This document shows, one piece after another, positions 44,401 to 51,011 of a stretch of DNA of 64,000 bases. Every line of letters starts with the position of its first letter. The stretch's first letter is position 1. The stretch comes from Congzhengia sp045576635. Lineage in GTDB: Bacteria > Bacillota > Clostridia > UBA1381 > UBA9506. The stretch spans positions 32,917 through 96,916 of the forward strand of contig JAZNGT010000036.1 of the NCBI GenBank assembly GCA_045576635.1, in the 5' to 3' direction. The notes beneath the pieces were generated by a model. It worked only from the letters and a program-made list of their open reading frames with translations. It did no database searches and had not been told where the DNA came from. Both the position numbers and the translations under genes were made by a program.

Positions 44401-44411
44401 TTTTTTAAGTT

Positions 44412-45515
44412 ATGAATGTAAAGTGTAAACGCACAGATTTACTCTCGGCTGTTAATATTGTAGAAAAGGCAGTTCCTGTAAAATCAACACTTCCCATTAT
44501 GGAGGGTATTTATTTAGAAGCAAGAGAAAATTCTTTCCGCTTAATCGGTAACAATATGGAACTTGGTTTAGAGTGCACCATCCCCGCAGAAGTAAAAGAA
44601 CGCGGTATGGTGGTTGTGCATGCAAATCTTTTTACGGTAGCAGTGAAAAAACTTCCTGATTTTGAAGAAGATGTATATCTTTCATTAGATGAAAACGACA
44701 ATATTAAAATCGTTTGCGGAAACGCAAAATTTGATTTTGCAACGGCTTCTGCTGAAGAATTTCCGCTGCTTCCGGAAGTAAGCGACGAAAAAAGTTTTAC
44801 CATAAAAGAATCTGTTTTAAAAAACATGGTTCGCCAGACGGTTTACGCTATCAGTACAAAAGAAGAAAAGCCTGTGCTTTGCGGTGTTTTCTTTGATTTA
44901 GAAGACAAAATTCTTCATGTGGTAGGTTGTGACGGATACCGCGTTGCAATCAGAAAAGAAGATGTGGAAACAGACGGCAAAATTCAGTTTATTCTTCCGG
45001 GTAAAAATGCAAAAGAACTTTTATCCATTATCGGTGAAACAGACGAACTTGTAATGGTTAGTCTTTCGAAAAATAATGTAAAAATGAAACTGAAAAACTG
45101 CATTTTTGTTTCCAGAATTATTGACGGCGAATATTTAAACTATAAATCCGTAGCAGACCACAAAAATACGCTTACCATTTTAGGTGAAACAAGAAAAATT
45201 TTAAATTCCATCGACAGAGCAGCGATGATTGTAAATGAATCCTCTAAATCCTATGTTTTGTTAAACATTGAAGATGACAGTGTATTTATAAACTGCGAAA
45301 GTGCAATGGGTAAAGTAAACGACAAGTTCAGTGTTGATATGACGGGCGAGCCGATGCAGATTGCATTTAACCCGAGATACTTAATTGACGCGTTTAAAAA
45401 CATTGATGACGAAAAAGTATTATTCAGTTTCTCTACTCCGGTTACACCAACTGTAATAAAACCGGTTGAAGGCGACAAGTTTACATACATTGTGTTACCT
45501 GTCCGCATCAAATGA
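44412..45515 (+). CDS. dnaN: DNA polymerase III sliding clamp (beta)
   Basis: 367 residues in three similar clamp domains, starting MNVKCKRTDLLSAVNIVEKAV and ending with TYIVLPVRIK, a family terminus. The clamp holds polymerase on DNA. It is the first gene right of oriC with AACGGAGG 13 bases before the ATG, and overlaps rnmV by 4 bases, so the two are translationally coupled. Confidence 0.97.
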   Translation: MNVKCKRTDLLSAVNIVEKAVPVKSTLPIMEGIYLEARENSFRLIGNNMELGLECTIPAEVKERGMVVVHANLFTVAVKKLPDFEEDVYLSLDENDNIKIVCGNAKFDFATASAEEFPLLPEVSDEKSFTIKESVLKNMVRQTVYAISTKEEKPVLCGVFFDLEDKILHVVGCDGYRVAIRKEDVETDGKIQFILPGKNAKELLSIIGETDELVMVSLSKNNVKMKLKNCIFVSRIIDGEYLNYKSVADHKNTLTILGETRKILNSIDRAAMIVNESSKSYVLLNIEDDSVFINCESAMGKVNDKFSVDMTGEPMQIAFNPRYLIDAFKNIDDEKVLFSFSTPVTPTVIKPVEGDKFTYIVLPVRIK

Positions 45516-46084
45516 TTACCGTAAAAGAAACAATCATCGTCGAAGGTGAATACGATAAAATTACGCTTTCAGAAGTTTTGGATGCCAATATTGTAACAAC
45601 GTCTGGGTTTCGTATCTTTAAAGATAAGGAAATGCAGAATTTGATTAAGAAACTTGCACAAAAAGATGGTGTGATTATTTTTACCGATTCGGACCGCGCA
45701 GGTTTTTTGATTCGAAATTTTCTGAAAAATGTATCGCAGGGCGAACGTGTGTTGCATGCATATATCCCTGAAATTAAAGGAAAAGAAAAAAGAAAGTCAG
45801 CCCCCGGAAAAGAAGGTTTATTGGGCGTTGAGGGCGTAAGTCGCGAAATTCTTTTAGACGCCATTTTGAAAAGCGGTGCAACCACGGCGGATGGCAGTAT
45901 AAACAGGGAAAATCCGATTACAAAGGTCGACCTTTATAAAGCAGGGCTTTACGGCACAGAAAACAGTAAAGAAAAGCGCTGTTTATTTTTACAAAAGTTA
46001 GGACTCCCCCAAAGACTTTCTGCTAATATGTTGATTGATGTTTTAAATGTTTTATACAAAAAAGAAGAATTAGATATATTTTAA
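45512..46084 (+). CDS. rnmV: Ribonuclease M5
   Basis: RNase M5 matures 5S rRNA in low-GC Gram-positives, requiring L18. 190 residues: the Toprim domain (ETIIVEGEYDKITLSEVLDANIV; FTDSDRAGFLIR with catalytic Asp) and a C-terminal substrate-recognition domain. It takes the place usually held by recF after dnaN. Confidence 0.93.
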   Translation: MITVKETIIVEGEYDKITLSEVLDANIVTTSGFRIFKDKEMQNLIKKLAQKDGVIIFTDSDRAGFLIRNFLKNVSQGERVLHAYIPEIKGKEKRKSAPGKEGLLGVEGVSREILLDAILKSGATTADGSINRENPITKVDLYKAGLYGTENSKEKRCLFLQKLGLPQRLSANMLIDVLNVLYKKEELDIF

Positions 46085-46089
46085 AAAAT

Positions 46090-46124
46090 CCTCAATATAT
46101 TGATACTATATCAATGTATTGAGG
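46090..46124 (+). terminator. 16-bp hairpin: dnaN-rnmV terminator and ribosome-site mask
   Basis: CCTCAATA...TATTGAGG forms a 16-bp stem with one G-U pair and a 3-base loop, followed by TATTTTT, so it may terminate the dnaN-rnmV transcript. Its last four bases, GAGG, are also the only ribosome site for the ORF starting 7 bases later. Confidence 0.6.
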
Positions 46125-46131
46125 TATTTTT

Positions 46132-46962
46132 ATGGAGCATATTTTTATAGAAAGTAAAGAGATAAAAAAAACACTTCCCTTTTGGTTATTTTATTTCTTT
46201 GGAACAAAACGACTTTTAAAAAAAGAATGGATTTTAGAAAACAACAGACAATTTCTATGTATTCCAATCCCAAACCTGCTTACAGAAAAGCAAAAAACAC
46301 GATATCTTACCAAAATCATTGGCTTTTTGAAAAAGAAAGGGATTGAAAAGGTTTATTTTGAGCACACAGTAGATAAAGATATAAGCAAATTTATAAAACA
46401 GAACTTCTTTATCTGTCAGGGAAGTGAATTATTTTTCGGTTTCTTTCCTAAAATTTTAAAACAATTTATATGTAAAAAAGGATATAAGCCAGAAGAGTGT
46501 GAACTTATTTTTATTTCTAATAATGCTAAAAAAGTTAGAGAATATCTATTGAAATGCTATAAAATTGTTAAAAAAATATCAATCTTTACAACAAATCCTG
46601 CATCGTTTTCTAACGTTGCCGCAGAATTACAAGAAACATACGGTATGTTTTTAGAGATAAAAGGACAGAATGATACCATAAAAAAATATAAAACAATCTG
46701 TATCAATTTAGAAGAAGAACGCATAGTAAATAAAGAATTTTTCAAAAAAACGTTTTTGTTGGATATATACGGTTTATACCAAAATGCATATCAAACAATT
46801 TTGTTTTTGTGCAAAGATAAGAAAACTACAACAAACCAGAAAAAAAGTCTTACGCGGTTAGAGTATGAATTAAAATACAGGGAAAACGGCGCGGTTACGC
46901 CATCTTACGAAATGTGGGACAATGAAAAGGCAGTCAAAATTATAAATATCACAAAAATGTGA
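46132..46962 (+). CDS. Hypothetical protein, 276 residues, unrecognised
   Basis: I do not recognise this protein. It is Lys/Phe/Ile-rich with strongly A/T-biased codons compared with its neighbours. It has no signal peptide. The middle (KPEECELIFISNNAKKVREYLLKCYKIVKKISIFTT, split by short strands) looks like a Rossmann-type alternation, and the C-terminus is a charged helix ending in YELKYRENGAVTPSYEMW. It lies between rnmV and greA; its ribosome site is inside a stable hairpin, implying low or controlled translation. Confidence 0.75.
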   Translation: MEHIFIESKEIKKTLPFWLFYFFGTKRLLKKEWILENNRQFLCIPIPNLLTEKQKTRYLTKIIGFLKKKGIEKVYFEHTVDKDISKFIKQNFFICQGSELFFGFFPKILKQFICKKGYKPEECELIFISNNAKKVREYLLKCYKIVKKISIFTTNPASFSNVAAELQETYGMFLEIKGQNDTIKKYKTICINLEEERIVNKEFFKKTFLLDIYGLYQNAYQTILFLCKDKKTTTNQKKSLTRLEYELKYRENGAVTPSYEMWDNEKAVKIINITKM

Positions 46963-46991
46963 TTGACAAATTGCTTTTTTTCGTTTATAAT
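46963..46991 (+). promoter_or_regulatory. greA promoter
   Basis: TTGACA (46963-46968), 17 bases, TATAAT (46986-46991). The -35 box begins right after the stop codon of the hypothetical gene. Confidence 0.88.
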
Positions 46992-46997
46992 ATACAA

Positions 46998-47057
46998 CTG
47001 TTGAAGAACCCTTATCGCCCACAGATAAGAGAGCAACAACTTTTGTGGAAGAAAGGA
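46998..47057 (+). promoter_or_regulatory. Structured greA leader with possible pseudoknot
   Basis: TGTTG (46999-47003) pairs with CAACA (47034-47038) around a hairpin CTTATC/GATAAG (47011-47016 with 47024-47029). The hairpin loop contains CCACA (47019-47023), complementary to TGTGG (47044-47048) just before the ribosome site GAAAGGA. An H-type pseudoknot could gate greA translation. No known riboswitch is recognised. Confidence 0.45.
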
Positions 47058-47066
47058 TGTTAAAAA

Positions 47067-47540
47067 ATGGAAAAAGAAATCGTACTTACCTATCATAGAT
47101 TAAAGGAACTTGAAGCAGAACTTGAATATCTGAAAACAGAAAAAAGAAAAGAAATTTCAGAAAAAATTAAAGTTGCAAGAGGTTTCGGTGATCTTTCGGA
47201 AAACGCAGAATATGATGAAGCCAAAAAAGAACAAGGCGAAGTAGAAGTTAAAATTTTAAAACTTGAAAAAATGTTAAAAAACGCAAAAGTAATAGACGAA
47301 GATGAAATTGATACCAGCAAAGTAACAGTGGGAACAAAAGTAACCATATTAGATGTGGAATTTAATGAAGAAATGGTTTATGAAATTGTCGGTTCCACAG
47401 AGGCGGCGCCTGACCAGAATAAAATTTCAGACGAATCCCCGTTGGGACGGTCGCTTATGGGTGCAAAGCCTGATGAAACGGTAACAGTTGCATCCCCGAA
47501 TGGCGAATATAAAGTAAAAATTATATCCATTACAAAATAA
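47067..47540 (+). CDS. greA: Transcription elongation factor GreA
   Basis: 157 residues: an N-terminal antiparallel coiled coil with acidic tip (LSENAEYDEAKKEQGEVE) and a C-terminal FKBP-like domain (ISDESPLGRSLMGAKPDETV). GreA rescues backtracked RNA polymerase by stimulating transcript cleavage. It has its own promoter, structured leader and terminator. Confidence 0.97.
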   Translation: MEKEIVLTYHRLKELEAELEYLKTEKRKEISEKIKVARGFGDLSENAEYDEAKKEQGEVEVKILKLEKMLKNAKVIDEDEIDTSKVTVGTKVTILDVEFNEEMVYEIVGSTEAAPDQNKISDESPLGRSLMGAKPDETVTVASPNGEYKVKIISITK

Positions 47541-47553
47541 GATAGGTAAAAAC

Positions 47554-47587
47554 AAAAAGAGCCGGAGAGTTTTCTCTGGCTCTTTTT
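47554..47587 (+). terminator. greA terminator
   Basis: The stem AAAAAGAGCC...GGCTCTTTTT (47554-47587) ends in a T-run whose last base is the first base of parS. Confidence 0.88.
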
Positions 47588-47602
47588 GTTTCACGTGAAA
47601 CA
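47587..47602. other. parS centromere site
   Basis: TGTTTCACGTGAAACA is a perfect 16-bp parS palindrome, the loading site of ParB. It lies about 90 bases upstream of parA and about 3.2 kb from oriC, as expected for an origin-proximal centromere. Confidence 0.96.
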
Positions 47603-47625
47603 TTCGTTTTTTTACGAAAAAAAGA

Positions 47626-47654
47626 TTGAAAAGAATTCAAAAAAATGATATACT
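47626..47654 (+). promoter_or_regulatory. parA-parB promoter
   Basis: TTGAAA (47626-47631), 17 bases, TATACT (47649-47654). parS lies 24 bases upstream, so ParB spreading could affect it. Confidence 0.75.
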
Positions 47655-47693
47655 AATAAGTAAGAAACAAACAACAGAAAGGGCGAAACCAAT

Positions 47694-48455
47694 ATGGGTA
47701 AAGTGATTGTGATTGCAAATCAGAAAGGCGGCGTTGGAAAAACAACAACAACCGTAAATTTAAGTGCTTTTTTGGGTGATCAAAAGAAAAAAGTGTTGTT
47801 AATTGACGGAGACCCGCAGGGAAATGCAACCTCCGGTCTTGGTGTTGATAAAAATGGTGTTGCATTGTCTTTATATGATGTTTTAATTCAAAATACACCA
47901 ATAAAAGATACTCTGATAGAGTCTAAATATAAAAACTTATGGATTTGCCCTTCCAATATACATCTTGCAGGTGCAGAAATTGAACTTGTAGGTGTGGAAA
48001 AACGTGAATTTGTGTTAAAAAAGGCGTTAGAGAAAGTAAAAGATGAATTTGATTACATACTCATTGACTGCCCTCCCTCTCTCGGGCTTTTAACATTAAA
48101 CGCGTTTGCAGCAGCAGAAAGTGTCATTATTCCGATTCAGTGTGAATATTATGCATTAGAGGGACTGGGACAACTGACAAGCACCATTTCTTCTTTAAAA
48201 CAAAGCATCAACCAATCACTTGAAATTGAAGGAATTTTGCTTACAATGTTTGATAAACGCACCAATTTATCATCCCTTGTATATGAGGAAGTTAAAAAAT
48301 TCTTTCCGGAACAAGTATTTAAAACAGTAATTCCGAGAACTGTGCGGCTTAGTGAAGCACCAAGTTTTGGAGAATCGATTTTATCGTACGATAAATTTTC
48401 AAAAGGCGCATTTGCGTATAAAGCATTAGCAAAAGAGATTATTAAAAAGAATTAA
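47694..48455 (+). CDS. parA: Chromosome partitioning ATPase ParA (Soj)
   Basis: 253 residues with the deviant Walker A KGGVGKTTT (11-19), Walker A' LLIDGDPQGNATSGLG and Walker B ILIDCPPSLG. It cooperates with ParB-parS in origin segregation; in Bacillus Soj also regulates DnaA. parB follows 14 bases later. Confidence 0.96.
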   Translation: MGKVIVIANQKGGVGKTTTTVNLSAFLGDQKKKVLLIDGDPQGNATSGLGVDKNGVALSLYDVLIQNTPIKDTLIESKYKNLWICPSNIHLAGAEIELVGVEKREFVLKKALEKVKDEFDYILIDCPPSLGLLTLNAFAAAESVIIPIQCEYYALEGLGQLTSTISSLKQSINQSLEIEGILLTMFDKRTNLSSLVYEEVKKFFPEQVFKTVIPRTVRLSEAPSFGESILSYDKFSKGAFAYKALAKEIIKKN

Positions 48456-48469
48456 CGGAGGCTTTTAAA

Positions 48470-49351
48470 ATGGCAAAACGAGGATTAGGGCGCGGTCTTG
48501 GTGCGCTTATTGATACAGAAAGCGTGGTTGAGGCAACCACAGAACACGAAAGAGACGTAAAACTTATCAAAATTACGCAAATAGAGCCAAACAAAACGCA
48601 GCCGCGTACACATTTTGATGAAGAAAAAATAGAAAGTCTATCAGAATCTATCGCAGAATATGGCGTATTACAGCCGATTGTGGTAAAACTTAACACAAAC
48701 GGCTTTTATACCATTATTGCAGGTGAAAGAAGATGGCGTGCTGCAAGAATGGCAAAGTTAAAGGAAATACCTGCAATCGTAAAAAATACAGATGAAAAAC
48801 AAGAAAAAGAGATTGCGCTCATTGAAAATCTGCAACGAGAAAACTTAAATGCCATCGAAGAAGCACTTGGCATGAAAGAACTTATGGATGTTTACGGTTT
48901 AACACAGGAGGATGTCGCAAAAAAAGTCGGCAAAAGCCGTTCTGCTGTGGCAAACAGTGTAAGACTTTTAAATCTGCCAGAGAAAGTCAAACAGTATATA
49001 AAAGAAGAAAAACTTTCTATGGGCCATGCGCGTGCACTTTTGGCAATTGAAGATGAGGCGCTTTTAGTGAAAGCGGCCGAAACAGTAATCGACGAAGATT
49101 TCAGTGTGCGTAAAACAGAAGAATATGTAAAACAGTTAACTGCACCTTCTAAACCGCAAGTAAAACCGAAAAAGACAAAAGAGACAGAAGAACTTTTGCG
49201 GTATATGAAAAGTTTAGAAGAATCCATTTCGTCAACACTTGGTACAAAAATAAAAATTGTACACAAGACAAATAATAAAGGAAAAATTGAAATTCCATAT
49301 TCTTCCAACGATGATTTTGAAAGAATTTTGTCAATTTTACAAAAAAGGTAA
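48470..49351 (+). CDS. parB: Chromosome partitioning protein ParB (Spo0J)
   Basis: 293 residues: the leader motif KRGLGRGLGALI, the CTPase domain with GERRWRAARMA, the central HTH (YGLTQEDVAKKVGKSRSAVANSVRLLNLP, shown here in parts) and a C-terminal dimer domain. It binds the parS site upstream of its own operon. Good ribosome site ACGGAGG. Confidence 0.95.
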   Translation: MAKRGLGRGLGALIDTESVVEATTEHERDVKLIKITQIEPNKTQPRTHFDEEKIESLSESIAEYGVLQPIVVKLNTNGFYTIIAGERRWRAARMAKLKEIPAIVKNTDEKQEKEIALIENLQRENLNAIEEALGMKELMDVYGLTQEDVAKKVGKSRSAVANSVRLLNLPEKVKQYIKEEKLSMGHARALLAIEDEALLVKAAETVIDEDFSVRKTEEYVKQLTAPSKPQVKPKKTKETEELLRYMKSLEESISSTLGTKIKIVHKTNNKGKIEIPYSSNDDFERILSILQKR

Positions 49352-49460
49352 AAAATGGAAGCGCAAAATGTGGCCTATTTTCAATTTTTAGAAAAACCAC
49401 ACCATATTTAGTGGGTAGATAAAAAAGAAACACAAAAAACTAAATTTTAACGTTTATTAA

Positions 49461-49499
49461 AAAGAGAGATGCAAATTCGTTTGCATCTCTCTTTTTTTT
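49461..49499 (+). terminator. parB terminator
   Basis: The stem GAGAGATGCAAA/TTTGCATCTCTC with a TTCG loop and an eight-base T-run. The 110 bases between parB and this hairpin hold nothing I recognise. Confidence 0.9.
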
Positions 49500-49500
49500 G

Positions 49501-49534
49501 CTTTGCGTGTGATATGCGCATTTTGCTACACCCC
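49501..49534 (+). repeat. Right-end remnant of the structured element
   Basis: CTTTGC, then GTGTGATATGCGC and ATTTTGCTACACC, match the right end of copy 3 (49735-49769) almost base for base. No matching left half precedes it; instead the parB terminator does. It is followed by TCTTTTTTA and then by the complete copy 3, forming a head-to-tail pair. Confidence 0.75.
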
Positions 49535-49543
49535 TCTTTTTTA

Positions 49544-49770
49544 GGGTGGACGGAAAATAGCGCAGATTGGACAAACTGAACCCGTAGGCGTACGGGTGGT
49601 ACTCTGAGAGGTGAAGTTTGTTCAAAACACAAGGCATAAAAAAGGCAGGAATTCGTCAAATGACGAATTCCTACCTTACATTTTGCATTCTCTTAATTTG
49701 TAAAGCATGTTAGAAAGGCTTTGTTTTTTGTTTTCTTTGCCTTGTGTGATATGCGCGTTTTGCTACACCT
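49544..49770 (+). repeat. Structured intergenic element, copy 3 (candidate ncRNA)
   Basis: Closest in sequence to copy 1. The outer helix is GGGTG (49544-49548) with CACCT (49766-49770), AAAAT (49554-49558) with GTTTT (49757-49761), GCGCA (49560-49564) with TGCGC (49752-49756). Inner hairpin ACAAACT/AGTTTGT (49571-49577 with 49615-49621); the cap helix GGCGTAC is partly decayed. The 10-bp helix pairs 49627-49636 with 49738-49747, enclosing the hairpin 49644-49675. It lies between parB and the cell wall hydrolase. Confidence 0.8.
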
Positions 49771-49778
49771 TTTTGGTT

Positions 49779-50633
49779 TTAAAGATAAAAATCGTGTCTT
49801 CCGATGGACTTATAAAACGTGCGGTTTTTGATAATCCAGAAATTTGTTGCAATATCAGGATTTAAAAAGTAAAGACTTTCTCCTGCGTGGTTTTCTCCGG
49901 AAAGTGCACGTTTTGCTGCAACGACACTGTCGCCAAGTGGTGTATTATAAATCGCACCGTTTAAAACGGGTGTAAACTGTACGCCGTATTTGGTGTCAAA
50001 AATCACATCATAGATAGTGTCATCATAAAGAGGACTTTCGACGCGGTTTAACACCACGTTTGCCACACCAATTTTACCATTCATAGGCTCCCCCTGACTT
50101 TCTGCGTGAATGATTCTGGAAAGCCAGTAAAGGTCCTGGTCAGCGTACGGCTTTTTACCGATGACGTGCTGGGGTACTGTAATACCGTCTAATGTAACAG
50201 AGACGGTGTATGTCGCTTTATCCCAGTCTACGTGTGCACGAAACGTTTCAGCCACAAAACGTACAGGAACGTAGAGTCGGTCGTTTGTGATTGTTGCGGG
50301 TGCACCCAAAGAAACATTCTTTCCATTTACATCAGCGGTCTTTTTGTCTTTTTTTAATGTAATGACTGTGTTTTGTTTTTGTATGGTTGCTGTTTGGGTT
50401 TTTTTGTCCCATGTGACAGAGTCTGCACAAAGCGCATCAGAAAGTGCGCGGATAGGGACTAGTGTAATTCCGTCTTTTAAATATGCAGGTGAGTCGGACT
50501 TGATATATTGTCCGTTTACTGTCATACAAACCGGTGTGTGAATTTGTTCGTTTTTAGTTGTTGCGTGTGCAAAAAAAGATACATTTTCGCACAGGATTAA
50601 AAAAACAAGCGCCAGAAGCCATGTTTTTTTCAT
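49779..50633 (-). CDS. Exported SleB-like cell wall hydrolase with copper-amine-oxidase-N-like domain
   Basis: 284 residues: signal peptide (1 to about 24), a copper-amine-oxidase-N-like domain (SPAYLKDGITLVPIRALSDAL; ATITNDRLYVPVRFVAETF), and a C-terminal hydrolase_2 domain (YWLSRIIHAESQGEPMNGKIGVANVVLNRV) with the catalytic Glu in HAESQGE. Related SleB/CwlJ enzymes act on spore cortex, but a vegetative wall role is possible. The ATG at 50633 has AAAGGAGG upstream; a longer frame to 50693 lacks one. Confidence 0.9.
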   Translation of the reverse strand: MKKTWLLALVFLILCENVSFFAHATTKNEQIHTPVCMTVNGQYIKSDSPAYLKDGITLVPIRALSDALCADSVTWDKKTQTATIQKQNTVITLKKDKKTADVNGKNVSLGAPATITNDRLYVPVRFVAETFRAHVDWDKATYTVSVTLDGITVPQHVIGKKPYADQDLYWLSRIIHAESQGEPMNGKIGVANVVLNRVESPLYDDTIYDVIFDTKYGVQFTPVLNGAIYNTPLGDSVVAAKRALSGENHAGESLYFLNPDIATNFWIIKNRTFYKSIGRHDFYL

Positions 50634-50807
50634 TAAAAAACCTCCTTTGGCACCACTCGGTTTTAGTATAAAGGGAAAATGCGTAAAAATCAATGCAAAA
50701 TATATGGAAGTGCGGTTAATATAAGGAAGAAAAAAAGGAGAGGGGGGTAAAGAAACGTGCGTGTTTAGAAAAATTTGCAGAAAACATAAAAAAATACAAA
50801 AAAGTGC

Positions 50808-50836
50808 TTGACTTATAAATTAAACTGTGTTAATAT
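50808..50836 (+). promoter_or_regulatory. rpoB-rpoC promoter
   Basis: TTGACT (50808-50813), 17 bases, TAATAT (50831-50836). The upstream segment 50694-50807 is AT-rich with no recognised site. Confidence 0.7.
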
Positions 50837-50842
50837 AGTAAA

Positions 50843-50985
50843 ATGCATTATAATGTCATAATGGTATAGTATGCATAAAAATCGGCAGTTTTCGCTGTCG
50901 GCATCCAAAATGTGTGTTATTTTATGAGTAGTTACATACATTTCGCGGTTTTTCATCCGTAGTGCTACGGACAAGGCTCGGATAT
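50843..50985 (+). promoter_or_regulatory. Structured 5' leader of rpoB
   Basis: A leader of about 170 bases separates promoter and ATG. It can form ATGCAT/ATGCAT (near 50843 and 50870), CGGCAG/CTGTCG (about 50882-50900) and CCGTAG/CTACGG (about 50958-50971). No known leader family is recognised. Confidence 0.4.
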
Positions 50986-51011
50986 AAATTTTGAATGAGG
51001 TGGTTGAGCTT

